Counted from the first letter of the stretch, positions 36,347 to 46,050 are shown. The stretch: DNA of 64,000 bases from Aeromonas bivalvium (GCF_000819765.1 NZ_CDBT01000063.1:218305-282304); one strand, 5' to 3'. The notes: generated by a model not told the origin, from the letters alone. Numbers and translations: made by a program.

Positions 36347-36856
36347 ATGATTCGTTTGGCGGACGTGGAGGATGCGGCGGCGCTGGGTCACTTCTTTGGG
36401 CAGCAGGATCGGGAGACCCGCTTCATGCTTTATGAGGCGGGGGAGCGCCCCTCAAATATCGAGGGGCAGCGCCAGCGGCTCGCGGCCATGGCAGAGGTCC
36501 CCAATCAGGCCATGTGGCTGCTGGTGCTGGCCGAAGAGGTGCAGGGGTTTGCCGTGCTCATCGGCGGCGGCCTGGCGCGCAACCGCCACTGCGCCCTGGT
36601 GGTGATGGGATTGCGGTCGAGTGCGCGCGGCCAGGGCTGGGGCGAGCGGCTGCTGCGTACCCTGATCGCGAGCGCGCCGGATTGCGGCATCAGCAGACTG
36701 GAGCTGGGGGTGATGGCCCATAACGAGGTGGCTCATTCACTTTATCGCAAGTGCGGTTTCCTGGATGAGGGGCTGCGGCGGCAGGCGTATCGGCTGGACG
36801 AGGGCTATGTCGACGAGATCAGCATGGGGCTGCTGTTGCCGCTCAGCGAGCCATGA
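36347..36856 (+). CDS. GNAT-family N-acetyltransferase
   Basis: The 169-residue product is a GNAT acetyltransferase: acetyl-CoA-dependent transfer to an unknown amine. It has motif A, VVMGLRSSARGQGWGERLLRTLI, with the R/Q-x-x-G-x-G/A loop, and motif B, ELGVMAHNEVAHSLYRKCGF, with the usual final tyrosine. ATG 36347 is preferred over a GTG one codon earlier because AGGGAGAG is 7 bases away. Substrate is unknown. Confidence 0.9.
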   Translation: MIRLADVEDAAALGHFFGQQDRETRFMLYEAGERPSNIEGQRQRLAAMAEVPNQAMWLLVLAEEVQGFAVLIGGGLARNRHCALVVMGLRSSARGQGWGERLLRTLIASAPDCGISRLELGVMAHNEVAHSLYRKCGFLDEGLRRQAYRLDEGYVDEISMGLLLPLSEP

Positions 36857-36938
36857 TGCCGCTGGCGTGCCAATCCTTGGTCAGAGAGGAGGGATGAGGC
36901 AGGCTGGTGGGCAGATACAGTGGCGCAAGGAGCAGACT

Positions 36939-37127
36939 ATGAAGCAGAGCTTGCTGGCCTGGCTGGCCCGGTATGATGCCTGGTCACGGCGTTGGGGGCT
37001 GGCCCCCGAGTATGGCCGTTGTTGCACCCCCAGGCGTGACGAGGCCCGGGCCGATCGCGGCGAAGAGTCGGAGCCATGCGCAGAGGCCTACGATCGGTGC
37101 ACGGCCGAGCGGCACGGGCGCCGATGA
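36939..37127 (+). CDS. Small basic cysteine-containing protein, 62 residues
   Basis: An ATG preceded by AAGGAG at 6-base spacing opens a 62-codon frame. The N-terminal part (LLAWLARYDAWSRRWGLAPEYGRCCTP) has aromatic residues and a Cys pair and resembles small gammaproteobacterial proteins of the kind grouped as DUF5363, as far as I recall; the tail is charged and low in complexity. It lies between the GNAT gene and the TatD-type gene. Expression is suggested by the good ribosome site; function is unknown. Confidence 0.55.
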   Translation: MKQSLLAWLARYDAWSRRWGLAPEYGRCCTPRRDEARADRGEESEPCAEAYDRCTAERHGRR

Positions 37128-37229
37128 GCCGCTATGATGCCCCGGGCCGGTGGGGCTAAACTCAGACCTGTCGTGGCCCATCCGTTGGCGGTGGCCACGC
37201 TCTTTCCTTATATAGCGAGCCCATGTTCC

Positions 37230-38003
37230 ATGCCCTTGTTTGACAGCCATTGTCACCTCGACGCCCCCGAGTTTGATACCGACCGCACCGGCCTGCTGGC
37301 CGAATGTCGCCTGCGCGGCATCACCGGATTCATGGTGCCCGCCATCGGCGCCGACAACTGGCAGCGGGTGATGGCGCTCTCGGCCAGGGAGCCCGATATC
37401 TGCTTTGCCCTTGGGGTTCATCCCTGTTTCGTGGCGCAGCAACCCCCGGATGTGATGGCCCGGCTGACGACGCTGGTGCAGCAGCGGCCTTCGGGTCTGG
37501 TGGCCATCGGCGAATGCGGTCTGGATGGGCGCTCCCATCTGCCTCAGGCGGGCCAGCAGCAACTGTTCGAGGCGCAAGTGAGGCTGGCCATGACCCTGGA
37601 TCTGCCGCTGATCGTGCATTCGGTGCGGGCCAACGACACTGTGCTCAAGCTGCTGCGTCGCCACAGACCCGGCCGGGGCGGCGTGATCCATGCCTTCAGC
37701 GGCTCCCTGCACCAGGCCGAGCGCTTCTGGGAGCTGGGCTTCAGGCTGGGGATAGGGGGCACCATCACCTATGAGCGGGCCAACAAGACCCGGGAGGCGG
37801 TGGCGGCCATGCCGCTTGAGGCTCTCTTGCTGGAGACCGACTCTCCCGACATGCCCCTTTGTGGCCATCAGGGCATGCGCAATACCCCTTTGTCCCTGCT
37901 GCGGGTGCTGGATGAATTGGCAGCGCTCAAACGTTTGCCTGTTTCGCATGTTGCTGCGGTGTTATATGAATCCACTCAAGATATTTTCCATCTCAGTAAA
38001 TAG
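37230..38003 (+). CDS. yjjV: TatD-family metal-dependent hydrolase YjjV
   Basis: TatD-type proteins are TIM-barrel metal-dependent hydrolases, some with DNase activity. The 257-residue product has the metal motifs FDSHCHLD at the N-terminus, GECGLDGR, PLIVHSVRAND, GGVIHAFSGS and LLLETDSPDMP. The pattern and length fit YjjV rather than TatD or YcfH. The start at 37230 gives the family N-terminus; its ribosome site is modest. Confidence 0.88.
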   Translation: MPLFDSHCHLDAPEFDTDRTGLLAECRLRGITGFMVPAIGADNWQRVMALSAREPDICFALGVHPCFVAQQPPDVMARLTTLVQQRPSGLVAIGECGLDGRSHLPQAGQQQLFEAQVRLAMTLDLPLIVHSVRANDTVLKLLRRHRPGRGGVIHAFSGSLHQAERFWELGFRLGIGGTITYERANKTREAVAAMPLEALLLETDSPDMPLCGHQGMRNTPLSLLRVLDELAALKRLPVSHVAAVLYESTQDIFHLSK

Positions 38004-38228
38004 ATATTTAACACTCCGATAACTCAATGGGAGTTCGGGGCGAAAAAAATGCCGGATAAAAATCGTTTGCGGTCTAATTTAACGCCAGTTAGCCGATTTG
38101 ATGCTTACGAAATGTGACCGCCCTTATACTTTGTCGCGAGCCAGTTAGTATAATGCGCACCCTTGATTGATAAGTTTGGGACACAACTTATTAACAAGTT
38201 GGAAGGTGCTACTACGAGGAAGATAACA

Positions 38229-39503
38229 ATGAGTTTGATCATGGGTCTGGTAGGGATGGCAACACTCATCCTTATCGCGGTGCTGTTCTCCAGCAACCGC
38301 AAGGCAATCAATATACGTACCGTGGCAGGTGCGTTTGTTATTCAAGCCGGTCTGGGGGCATTCGTTCTGTATGTTCCGGTAGGCCGCGATATTCTGGTCG
38401 GCGTATCCAGTGCCGTCTCCAGTGTCATCAGCTATGGCCAGGACGGTATTAATTTCCTGTTCGGTGGCCTGGTCAGCGACAAGATGTTTGAAGTATTTGG
38501 TGGCGGTGGCTTCGTATTTGCCTTCCGTGTTCTGCCGGTCATCATCTTCTTCTCCTCTCTGATTGCTGTGCTCTATTACCTGGGCATCATGCAGCTGATC
38601 ATCAAGCTGCTGGGCGGCGCATTGCAGAAAGTGCTGGGTACCTCCCGTACCGAATCCCTGTCCGCGACGGCCAACATCTTCGTCGGTCAGACCGAAGCGC
38701 CGCTGGTGGTGCGTCCCTTCATCGGCAAGATGACCGACTCCGAGCTGTTTGCCGTCATGTGTGGTGGTCTGGCCTCCGTTGCCGGTTCCGTCCTGGCCGG
38801 TTATGCCGCCATGGGCGTCAAGATGGAATACCTGATCGCCGCCTCCTTCATGGCCGCCCCCGGTGGTCTGCTGTTCGCCAAGTTGCTGGTGCCGGAAACC
38901 CAGAGCCCGAACTATGACGAAAACAGCGCCGATGGCGACCTGGACGACAAGCCTGCCAACGTGATCGATGCCGCCGCTGCCGGTGCTTCCTCCGGTATGC
39001 AACTGGCCCTGAACGTCGGCGCCATGCTGCTGGCCTTCATCGGCCTCATCGCCATGATCAACGGTATCTTCTCCGGTGTGGGCGGCTGGTTCGGTTACCC
39101 GCAACTCTCCCTGGAGCTGCTGCTGGGCTGGATCTTCTCCCCGCTGGCCTTCCTGATCGGTGTACCCTGGAGCGAGGCGACCGTCGCCGGTTCCTTCATC
39201 GGCCAGAAGCTGGTAGTGAACGAGTTCGTGGCTTACCTGAACTTCGCCCCCTACCTGAAAGATGAAGTGCTGATCAACGGCGTGGCCATGTCCGACCACA
39301 CCAAGGCGATCATCTCCTTCGCTCTGTGCGGCTTCGCCAACCTCTCCTCCGTTGCCATCCTGCTGGGTGGTCTGGGCTCCATGGCACCGAACCGTCGCGG
39401 CGACATCGCTCGCTTCGGTCTGAAAGCCGTACTGGCCGGGTCTCTGTCCAACCTGATGTCTGCTACCATCGCAGGCTTCTTCCTGGCCCTGTCCGCCATG
39501 TAA
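38229..39503 (+). CDS. nupC: Concentrative nucleoside transporter, NupC family
   Basis: NupC-type carriers import nucleosides with protons or sodium. The 424-residue product has about ten membrane helices and family motifs: [53 protein letters not shown] and [32 protein letters not shown] lies before the ATG. Its place before a deo catabolic cluster indicates uptake of the nucleosides degraded there. Whether it is NupC or NupX by subfamily is not settled. Confidence 0.92.
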   Translation: MSLIMGLVGMATLILIAVLFSSNRKAINIRTVAGAFVIQAGLGAFVLYVPVGRDILVGVSSAVSSVISYGQDGINFLFGGLVSDKMFEVFGGGGFVFAFRVLPVIIFFSSLIAVLYYLGIMQLIIKLLGGALQKVLGTSRTESLSATANIFVGQTEAPLVVRPFIGKMTDSELFAVMCGGLASVAGSVLAGYAAMGVKMEYLIAASFMAAPGGLLFAKLLVPETQSPNYDENSADGDLDDKPANVIDAAAAGASSGMQLALNVGAMLLAFIGLIAMINGIFSGVGGWFGYPQLSLELLLGWIFSPLAFLIGVPWSEATVAGSFIGQKLVVNEFVAYLNFAPYLKDEVLINGVAMSDHTKAIISFALCGFANLSSVAILLGGLGSMAPNRRGDIARFGLKAVLAGSLSNLMSATIAGFFLALSAM

Positions 39504-39526
39504 CCGCGGTCAGACAAGCCTTAAGC

Positions 39527-39556
39527 CGAACGCCACAGCAGATGCTGTGGCGTTCG
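39527..39556 (+). terminator. Perfect 14-bp hairpin after nupC
   Basis: CGAACGCCACAGCA and TGCTGTGGCGTTCG pair perfectly with two bases between; only CATTTGG follows, so it may slow or protect transcript ends rather than fully terminate. Confidence 0.7.
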
Positions 39557-39624
39557 CATTTGGGGGGCTGACAACCGTTTTCCTCCCTAGACTGATAAGA
39601 AAGCGTGAGTCACACGGAGGTGTT

Positions 39625-39795
39625 ATGAACGAAGTGCTACTGGCCATGGCGGCTGGCTTCATCGTCGGCTTGTTGTTTTCCTTCCTCAAGTTGCCGATCC
39701 CGGCCCCCCCGGTATTGTCCGGGGTGATGGGGATCGTAGGAGTCTATCTTGGCGGTATCGCCTACTCCTGGTTAGTGACCCGTTTCTTCTCTTAG
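39625..39795 (+). CDS. XapX-like small membrane protein (DUF1427)
   Basis: The 56-residue product has two hydrophobic helices joined by LKLPIPAPPVLSGVMGIVGVYLGG, the signature of the XapX/DUF1427 family of small inner-membrane proteins of unknown function. GGAGG precedes the ATG. XapX is named for an occurrence next to xanthosine phosphorylase, and here too it is next to nucleoside genes, so a helper role in nucleoside handling is plausible but unproven. Confidence 0.85.
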   Translation: MNEVLLAMAAGFIVGLLFSFLKLPIPAPPVLSGVMGIVGVYLGGIAYSWLVTRFFS

Positions 39796-40182
39796 AACGG
39801 GATGAACAGACGGATTTGCCCGGTGTGAGATACCCCTGGAATTGGCAAATCCGGCTTGCAAACAGGGGGTATCTCGGCTGAAATAGGCATTGCCAGCAGG
39901 GTGCTGGCATTGACTAATACCCGATGGGATCGGGTGTTGGCGGTCAAATGGAATTGATTGGGAACCAGGCTCTGATGTGCATGACCTGTCTCAAGTCTTC
40001 ATGGAACCAAGTCCGCACTTTTGTAAGAAAGTGACAGGGCTCTTGCCTTATTTACAGTCTATTGCCCGTGCAGTCGCACTGTATTTCCATGCCCCCAAGC
40101 TGGGTGGAACCTGTCAGCAAATGGTGTTGTCGCAGCTGACATGTCCCCTTGCCGGGCTTAATCAAAGACTTTGGAGAATATC
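39796..40182. other. 387-bp spacer before deoC, rich in inverted repeats
   Basis: No gene is seen. The first 145 bases hold four stems (see 39811-39938). Further right are GTGC/GCAC repeats near 40065-40080 and a 7-bp inverted repeat, TGTCAGC at 40112-40118 with GCTGACA at 40135-40141, possible operators. The deo promoter should be here, but no convincing CRP or CytR site was found by eye. Confidence 0.6.
39811..39938 (+). ncRNA. Candidate pseudoknot plus two hairpins upstream of deoC
   Basis: CGGATTTGCC (39811-39820) is complementary to GGCAAATCCG (39844-39853), and GAGATACCCC (39827-39836) to GGGGTATCTC (39866-39875). The stems are interleaved A-B-A'-B', the order of an H-type pseudoknot. 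Two further perfect hairpins with GGG loops follow: TGCCAGCA/TGCTGGCA (39891-39909) and AATACCCGAT/ATCGGGTGTT (39916-39938, one G-T pair). No open frame covers it. The complementarity is seen; an RNA role is inferred. Confidence 0.5.
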
Positions 40183-40956
40183 ATGACCGATCTGAAACTG
40201 GCCGCCCAACGCGCCCTGAACCTGATGGATCTGACCACCCTGAACGATGATGACACCGATCAGAAGGTGATCGATCTGTGCCACAAGGCCAAGTCTCCGG
40301 CCGGCCTGACTGCCGCCGTCTGCATCTACCCCCGTTTCATCCCCATCGCGCGCAAGACCCTGCGTGACATCGGCGCCGCCGACGTGCGCATCGCCACCGT
40401 GACCAACTTCCCCCACGGCAACGACGACATAGAGATCGCCGTGGCCGAGACCCGTGCCGCCGTCGCCTACGGTGCCGACGAGGTGGACGTGGTCTTCCCG
40501 TACCGCGCCTTCATGGCCGGCAATGAACAGATCGGTTTCGATCTGGTCAAAGCCTGTAAGGAAGCCTGTGGCGACAAGGCGCTGCTGAAAGTGATCATCG
40601 AGACCGGCGAGCTGAAGGAAGAGGCGCTGATCCGTCGCGCCTCCGAGATCTCCATCGACGCCGGTGCCGACTTCATCAAGACCTCCACCGGCAAGGTGCC
40701 GGTCAATGCGACTCCTGAAGCTGCCCGCATCATGATGGAAGTGATCAAGGCCAAGAACCCGAAAGTGGGCTTCAAGCCTGCTGGTGGCGTGAAAGACGCC
40801 GCCGTGGCGGGTCAGTACCTGGCCATGGCCGAAGAGATCCTGGGCATGGAGTGGGTCTCCCCGCGCACCTTCCGCTTCGGTGCCTCCAGCCTGCTGGCCA
40901 GCCTGCTGGCGACCCTGGGCCACGGCGACAAGCCCGCCAATACCAGCGGTTACTAA
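40183..40956 (+). CDS. deoC: Deoxyribose-phosphate aldolase DeoC
   Basis: DeoC splits 2-deoxyribose-5-phosphate into glyceraldehyde-3-phosphate and acetaldehyde, the last step of deoxynucleoside breakdown. The 257-residue product is close to E. coli Deo[17 protein letters not shown], the general-acid Asp in [11 protein letters not shown], the Schiff-base lysine in DFIKTSTGK and the second lysine in [13 protein letters not shown] lies 6 bases before the ATG. First gene of deoC-deoA-deoB-deoD. Confidence 0.97.
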   Translation: MTDLKLAAQRALNLMDLTTLNDDDTDQKVIDLCHKAKSPAGLTAAVCIYPRFIPIARKTLRDIGAADVRIATVTNFPHGNDDIEIAVAETRAAVAYGADEVDVVFPYRAFMAGNEQIGFDLVKACKEACGDKALLKVIIETGELKEEALIRRASEISIDAGADFIKTSTGKVPVNATPEAARIMMEVIKAKNPKVGFKPAGGVKDAAVAGQYLAMAEEILGMEWVSPRTFRFGASSLLASLLATLGHGDKPANTSGY

Positions 40957-40964
40957 GTGGTGAC

Positions 40965-40986
40965 AGGGGGCGGTGCGCCGCCCCCT
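40965..40986 (+). terminator. GC-rich hairpin between deoC and deoA
   Basis: AGGGGGCGG and CCGCCCCCT form a 9-bp stem with a 4-base loop, followed by only TTCTGG. It may reduce read-through or protect the deoC message rather than fully terminate. Confidence 0.65.
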
Positions 40987-41038
40987 TTCTGGTTTGGTTC
41001 GGTCTGTGTTCGTGCGTGATGCACGGAGGGAATGAAAG

Positions 41039-42370
41039 ATGTTTTTACCTCAAGAAATTATTCGCAAGAAGCGCAACGGTGAAGCGCTCAGTACCCAAGA
41101 GATTCAATTCTTCGTCCAGGGAATTACCAACAACACCATAGGCGAAGGGCAGATAGCGGCCCTGGCCATGGCGGTTTACTTCAAGGACATGACCATGGAT
41201 GAGCGGGTCGCCCTGACCTGCGCCATGCGCGATTCCGGCATGGTGCTGGCCTGGGACCACCTCAATCTGGGTGGCCCCATCGTCGACAAGCACTCCACCG
41301 GTGGCGTGGGTGACGTCGTCTCCCTGATGCTGGGCCCCATGGTCGCCGCCTGCGGCGGTTTCGTGCCCATGATCTCCGGTCGTGGCCTGGGTCACACCGG
41401 CGGTACCCTGGACAAGCTGGATGCCATTCCCGGCTACCAGACCTCGGTCGACAACGATCGCTTCCTGAAAGTGGTGAAAGAGGCGGGTGTGGCCATCATA
41501 GGCCAGACCGGCGATCTCGCTCCGGCCGACAAGCGTATCTATGCGGTGCGTGACATCACGGCCACCGTCGAATCCATCGCCATGATCACCGGCTCCATCC
41601 TCTCCAAAAAGCTCGCCTCCGGTCTGGAAGCCCTGGTGATGGACGTGAAAGTGGGCTCCGGCGCCTTCATGCCGACCTTTGAGGCCTCCGAAGAGCTGGC
41701 GAAAAGCATTGTGGCCGTGGCCAACGGTGCCGGCTGCCGCACCTCGGCACTGCTGACCGACATGAACCAGGTGCTGGCCTCCAGCGCCGGCAACGCCGTG
41801 GAAGTGCGCGAGGCGGTGCGTTACCTGACCGGTGAATACCGCAACCCGCGCATCCACGAAGTGACCCTGGCCCTGTGCGCCGAGATGCTGATCTCCGCGG
41901 GCCTCGCCAGCGACGATAGCGATGCCCGCCGCAAACTGCAGGCGGTGCTGGACAACGGCAAGGCAGCCGAGATCTTCGGTCGCATGGTGACCGGCCTCGG
42001 TGGTCCGGTGGACTTCATGGAGCGCTACGACGCCTACCTGCCCAAGGCCGCCATAGTGCGCCCCGTGTATGCGGCGCAGAGCGGCTTCGTCACCGCCATG
42101 GATACCCGCGAACTGGGCCTGGCCGTGGTGGCCATGGGGGGTGGTCGCCGCGCCGCCGGGGACAAGCTCGATTATGCGGTCGGTCTGACCGACTTTATCC
42201 GCCTGGGGCAGAGCGTCGAGGCTGACAAGCCGCTCGCCCTGATCCACGCTCAAACAGAAGCCCAATTTGCCGAGGCCGCCCGCATGGTGCAGGCTGCCGT
42301 GAAGATCGGTGACACCCGACCAAAGGCACTGCCCGAGGTTTACCGTCGCATCGGTCTGGCCGATTTGTAA
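41039..42370 (+). CDS. deoA: Thymidine phosphorylase DeoA
   Basis: DeoA phosphorolyses thymidine and deoxyuridine to base and deoxyribose-1-phosphate. The 443-residue product has the family signature [20 protein letters not shown], the phosphate and nucleoside site [11 protein letters not shown] and [28 protein letters not shown] is upstream of the ATG. It is 82 bases after deoC and 14 bases before deoB. Confidence 0.97.
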   Translation: MFLPQEIIRKKRNGEALSTQEIQFFVQGITNNTIGEGQIAALAMAVYFKDMTMDERVALTCAMRDSGMVLAWDHLNLGGPIVDKHSTGGVGDVVSLMLGPMVAACGGFVPMISGRGLGHTGGTLDKLDAIPGYQTSVDNDRFLKVVKEAGVAIIGQTGDLAPADKRIYAVRDITATVESIAMITGSILSKKLASGLEALVMDVKVGSGAFMPTFEASEELAKSIVAVANGAGCRTSALLTDMNQVLASSAGNAVEVREAVRYLTGEYRNPRIHEVTLALCAEMLISAGLASDDSDARRKLQAVLDNGKAAEIFGRMVTGLGGPVDFMERYDAYLPKAAIVRPVYAAQSGFVTAMDTRELGLAVVAMGGGRRAAGDKLDYAVGLTDFIRLGQSVEADKPLALIHAQTEAQFAEAARMVQAAVKIGDTRPKALPEVYRRIGLADL

Positions 42371-42384
42371 CAGGGGGAACACCC

Positions 42385-43593
42385 ATGAAACGTACCTTTA
42401 TTCTGATGATGGACTCCTTCGGTATTGGCGCTGCCGCCGATGCCGAGAAGTTCGGAGACGTGGGCGCCAACACCCTTGGCCATATCGCCAAGGCTTGCGC
42501 CGCCGGTGAGATTGAAGGCCGTGGCGCCCTCAAGCTGCCGAACCTCAACAAGCTGGGCCTGGGCCACGCGGGGGAGCAGGCTTCCGGCTACTTCCCGGCT
42601 GGCTTGAAGAAAGATATCGAGGTGGTCGGGGCCTACGGCTTCGCCCAGGAGCTCTCCTCCGGCAAGGACACCCCGTCCGGCCACTGGGAGATCGCCGGTG
42701 TGCCCGTCTTGTTCGAGTGGGGTTACTTCCACGATCACCACAACAGCTTCCCCCAGGAGCTGCTGGACGCCATCGTCGAGAAGGCAGGCCTGCCGGGTTA
42801 CCTCGGCAACTGCCACGCCTCCGGCACCCAGGTGCTGGACGATCTGGGCGAAGAGCACATGCGTACCGGCAAGCCCATTCTCTACACCTCTGCCGACTCC
42901 GTGTTCCAGATTGCCTGCCACGAAGAGACCTACGGCCTCGAGAAGCTCTATGAGCTGTGCCACATAGTGCGCGAGCTGCTGGAGCCCTACAACATAGGCC
43001 GCGTCATCGCGCGTCCATTCGTGGGCAGCGGCAAGGGCGACTTCAAGCGTACCGGCAACCGTCACGACTACTCGGTGCTGCCGCCGGCGCCGACCGTGCT
43101 GGACTACATGAAGGATGCAGGGGGCCAGGTGGTCTCCATCGGCAAGATCGCCGACATCTATGCCCAGCAGGGCATCACCAAGCAGGTGAAGGGCACGGGC
43201 CTGACCGAGCTGTGGGACAGAACCCTGGAAGAGGTGAAAGCGGCCGGTGACAACACCATCGTCTTCACCAACTTCGTGGACTTCGACTCCTCCTACGGTC
43301 ACCGCCGTGACGTCAAGGGCTACGCCGATGCGCTTGAGTATTTCGACTCCCGCCTGCCGGAGCTGTTCGAGATACTGCAAGATGGCGACGTGGTGGTGCT
43401 GACCGCCGACCACGGCTGCGATCCGACCTGGAGCGGCACCGACCACACCCGTGAATACATCCCGGTGCTGTTCTACGGCAAGCCGGTCAAGGCGGGCTCC
43501 GTCGGCCGTCGCGAGACCTTCGCCGACATCGGCCAGAGCATAGCGGCCTACCACGGTCTGCCCAAGCTGCAATACGGCACCAGCTTCCTCTGA
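42385..43593 (+). CDS. deoB: Phosphopentomutase DeoB
   Basis: DeoB converts (deoxy)ribose-1-phosphate to the 5-phosphate, linking the phosphorylases to DeoC. The 402-residue product aligns with E. coli DeoB (407) with metal and catalytic motifs [28 protein letters not shown] (including the phosphorylated Thr), [27 protein letters not shown] and [12 protein letters not shown] strong GGGGGA ribosome site is present. Confidence 0.97.
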   Translation: MKRTFILMMDSFGIGAAADAEKFGDVGANTLGHIAKACAAGEIEGRGALKLPNLNKLGLGHAGEQASGYFPAGLKKDIEVVGAYGFAQELSSGKDTPSGHWEIAGVPVLFEWGYFHDHHNSFPQELLDAIVEKAGLPGYLGNCHASGTQVLDDLGEEHMRTGKPILYTSADSVFQIACHEETYGLEKLYELCHIVRELLEPYNIGRVIARPFVGSGKGDFKRTGNRHDYSVLPPAPTVLDYMKDAGGQVVSIGKIADIYAQQGITKQVKGTGLTELWDRTLEEVKAAGDNTIVFTNFVDFDSSYGHRRDVKGYADALEYFDSRLPELFEILQDGDVVVLTADHGCDPTWSGTDHTREYIPVLFYGKPVKAGSVGRRETFADIGQSIAAYHGLPKLQYGTSFL

Positions 43594-43665
43594 TGCCCTG
43601 GGCAGGGCGGCATCTTCAGGTGCGCTCTGCCCGATTGCAGCAGGGTCTCTGCTTTTTGTAACTGA

Positions 43666-43697
43666 CCCGCCTGCCACTCAGGTGGCGGGCAATTTTA
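43666..43697 (+). terminator. Hairpin between deoB and deoD
   Basis: CCCGCC and GGCGGG with CTG/CAG inside form an imperfect stem followed by CAATTTTAT. Possibly a partial terminator or processing site. Confidence 0.5.
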
Positions 43698-43738
43698 TAA
43701 AACAATAAAACTCAACCTAGTGTGAAGGAATCAAGAGA

Positions 43739-44455
43739 ATGGCAACTCCTCATATCAATGCAAAAGATGGCGCCTTTGCTGACACCGTACTGATGCCGGG
43801 CGACCCCCTGCGTGCCAAGTACATCGCCGAGACCTTCCTGGAGAACGTCGAGCAGGTGTGCGATGTGCGCAGCATGCTCGGCTTCACCGGTACCTACAAG
43901 GGCCGTCGCATCTCCGTCATGGGCCACGGCATGGGCATCCCGTCCTGCTCCATCTACGCCACCGAGCTCATCAAGGACTATGGCGTGAAGACCCTGATCC
44001 GCGTGGGCTCCTGCGGTGCCGTGCGTGAAGACGTGAAACTGCGTGACGTGGTGATCGGCATGGGTGCCTGCACCGACTCCAAGGTCAACCGTCTGCGCTT
44101 CAAGGATCACGACTTCGCCGCCATCGCAGACTTCGATCTGGTGGCCAATGCCGTGCAGGCCGCCAAGAACAAGGGCACGCCGGTGCGCGTGGGCAACATC
44201 TTCTCCGCCGACCTGTTCTACACCCCGGATCCCTCCATGTTCGACGTCATGGAGAAATACGGCATACTGGGTGTCGAGATGGAAGCCGCCGGCATCTACG
44301 GCGTGGCTGCCGAGTACGGTGCCCGTGCCCTGACCATCTGCACCGTCTCCGACCATATCCGTACCGGCGAGCAGACCAGCTCCGAAGAGCGTCAGCTGAC
44401 CTTCAACGACATGATCGAGATCGCACTGGACTCCGTGCTGCTGGGCGACAAGTAA
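43739..44455 (+). CDS. deoD: Purine nucleoside phosphorylase DeoD
   Basis: DeoD is the hexameric phosphorylase that splits purine (deoxy)nucleosides. The 238-residue product has the family motifs [40 protein letters not shown], the purine-site [18 protein letters not shown] and the catalytic Asp in CTVSDHI. Last gene of the deo cluster, ending at a strong terminator. Confidence 0.97.
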   Translation: MATPHINAKDGAFADTVLMPGDPLRAKYIAETFLENVEQVCDVRSMLGFTGTYKGRRISVMGHGMGIPSCSIYATELIKDYGVKTLIRVGSCGAVREDVKLRDVVIGMGACTDSKVNRLRFKDHDFAAIADFDLVANAVQAAKNKGTPVRVGNIFSADLFYTPDPSMFDVMEKYGILGVEMEAAGIYGVAAEYGARALTICTVSDHIRTGEQTSSEERQLTFNDMIEIALDSVLLGDK

Positions 44456-44473
44456 TCCCCATTCACATCATGC

Positions 44474-44504
44474 AAAACGGCGACCTCGGGGTCGCCGTTT
44501 TTTT
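44474..44504 (+). terminator. Terminator after deoD
   Basis: AAAACGGCGACC and GGTCGCCGTTTT form a strong stem with a T run, closing the deo cluster. Confidence 0.92.
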
Positions 44505-44625
44505 ATGGTCGATGGCCAGCATCCCTTCAGCCTTGGCACGGGGAGGAGGCCGCCAGGGAACAGGAAAAGAGAGGCATCAGATCGGCGCCTATACTCTCAC
44601 CTGACCCCCAACAGAGGCTCAGGCG

Positions 44626-45417
44626 ATGAAAAAAGGACAGATGCTCACCACTATGATCCTTGCCCTCGCGCTGGCCGTCCCTCAGGCCTGGCAGGCGGTG
44701 TGGGCGGCGGAAGGCAGGTTACAGCACAGGGCGCAGCAACCCAGGGTGCAACACAGGGCGCCTCAGCAAAGGGCAGTCCAACCGAGGACGGCCCAGCACA
44801 AGGCGGTGCCCGCGCGCAGGAACAATCAGGAGATGGTGAGCTTCAAGGGCAGCTGGCTCAATACCCCCGTCAAGGGCGGCAAGGTGCACGGGGGAGAGGG
44901 GCAGATCAGGCACCAGGAGCGCAATCTCACCGGCCAGCGGGATCATCGCATCGACAACAGCCGCAGCATTGAGGGCAACACCGTCTACATCAACAACAAG
45001 CACAACAGGATAGCGGTGCCCGCCGATCGACACCGGGTCTATCGTGACGTGGTGGTGGTGCGGCCCTATGGCCACTGGTACAACGGCTATGGCAACTACT
45101 ATGACGACAATGATGCCTGGAAGTGGCTGGCCTTTACTGCCATCACCTTGAAAATACTGGATAACCTCAACGAAGCTCAACAGCGGGAGCATGAAGCGGC
45201 CCAGGTGCAGGCAACCACGGCCCCCCTGAATCAAGCCGTCACCTGGAGCGACGGCAGCGCATCGGGCTCGGTGACGGCGGTGCGGGAGGGGACCAGCAAC
45301 AACGGCCGCTACTGCCGTGAGTTCCAGCAGACCATCACGGTGGCTGGCAAGAAGGAGGATGCCTACGGGACGGCATGCCAGAACCCGGATGGTTCCTGGG
45401 AGCTGGTCTCTGATTGA
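44626..45417 (+). CDS. Secreted protein with surface-antigen-like C-terminus
   Basis: The 263-residue product has a signal peptide (about 1-27), then a Gln/Arg/His/Pro-rich basic stretch of short imperfect repeats (about 29-66), a central region with VVVVRPYGHWYNGYGNYYDDNDAW, and a C-terminal domain SGSVTAVREGTSNNGRYCREF followed by ITVAGKKEDAYGTACQNPDGSW. That last part resembles the 17-kDa surface antigen/RT0821-type domain of outer-membrane proteins. No lipobox cysteine follows the signal peptide. Function is unknown; a periplasmic or envelope location is expected. The start could also be the ATG at 44641. Confidence 0.75.
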   Translation: MKKGQMLTTMILALALAVPQAWQAVWAAEGRLQHRAQQPRVQHRAPQQRAVQPRTAQHKAVPARRNNQEMVSFKGSWLNTPVKGGKVHGGEGQIRHQERNLTGQRDHRIDNSRSIEGNTVYINNKHNRIAVPADRHRVYRDVVVVRPYGHWYNGYGNYYDDNDAWKWLAFTAITLKILDNLNEAQQREHEAAQVQATTAPLNQAVTWSDGSASGSVTAVREGTSNNGRYCREFQQTITVAGKKEDAYGTACQNPDGSWELVSD

Positions 45418-45420
45418 GAC

Positions 45421-46050
45421 TTAACTGAGCCCTGGTGGGGGTTCGCTGCCATCGGGAGCGCTCGGTTGGGCGCTCTTTTTCTTGTGCTTGCGTACTCGCA
45501 TGTAGTTGCGGCGCACGCCGTAGGAGATGAGCAATCCCGCCAGCAGCATCACCAGCAGCATCAGCCGCTGCTTCTCCTGGTTCACCTTTAGCTGGGTATC
45601 CTGTTTGGCCAGCATCAGCTGCTCTTCCAGGGTGATCCTCAGATAGCCAAGGGTCTTGTCACCCTCGAGGATCTCTTCGACATAGGGGAGTCGCCCCTTG
45701 CCGGATGTCGGGGGGCTGGCATTGTCCTGGCCGATGGGAAGCAGGCTGTCCAGCGGCAGAGCGTTGTCAGACTGGGCCAGGGGAACGCCCCTGGCGTCAT
45801 AGAGGGTGACATCCAGGATCTCGGGGGAGAGGGCCAGCTCCTGGGCCAGCCGCGCCAGCTCGCTCTCGTTATCCTCCTTCAGCCAGCGGCGCATGTCCCG
45901 GCTGGCATAGCTGACCAGAGCCTGGGCCCGGGTACGCGCCTGATCGTGCAGGGCCGCCTGGCTGGCGCTCTGCATGTGGATCAACAGGGCCAGAACCCAG
46001 CAGCCGAGGGCGATACCGGCGCCCAGACTCAGCAGGCGTTTGACGGGCAT
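45421..46050 (-). CDS. ytjB: YtjB/Smp family membrane protein
   Basis: The 209-residue product has two membrane helices (about 4-25 and 160-180) enclosing a periplasmic domain with ILDVTLYDARGVPLAQSDN and LGYLRITLEEQLM, the layout of E. coli YtjB (Smp), a protein of unknown function divergent from serB. The same divergence is seen here. The start is uncertain: ATG 46050 lacks a close ribosome site, while an in-frame TTG at 46059 has GGAG at 7 bases. The C-terminus is basic and proline-rich. Confidence 0.82.
   Translation of the reverse strand: MPVKRLLSLGAGIALGCWVLALLIHMQSASQAALHDQARTRAQALVSYASRDMRRWLKEDNESELARLAQELALSPEILDVTLYDARGVPLAQSDNALPLDSLLPIGQDNASPPTSGKGRLPYVEEILEGDKTLGYLRITLEEQLMLAKQDTQLKVNQEKQRLMLLVMLLAGLLISYGVRRNYMRVRKHKKKSAQPSAPDGSEPPPGLS

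Noticed and set aside
38098..38154. CRP site or sigma-70 promoter upstream of nupC
   Set aside because: A TGTGA half-site and TATACT/TATAAT hexamers are present, but no second CRP arm or well-spaced -35 was found, so it is not listed as a feature.
44505..44972. 155-codon frame overlapping the surface-antigen-like gene
   Set aside because: It overlaps the better supported gene in another frame, lacks a signal peptide, and reads as Gly/Gln/Arg-rich noise.
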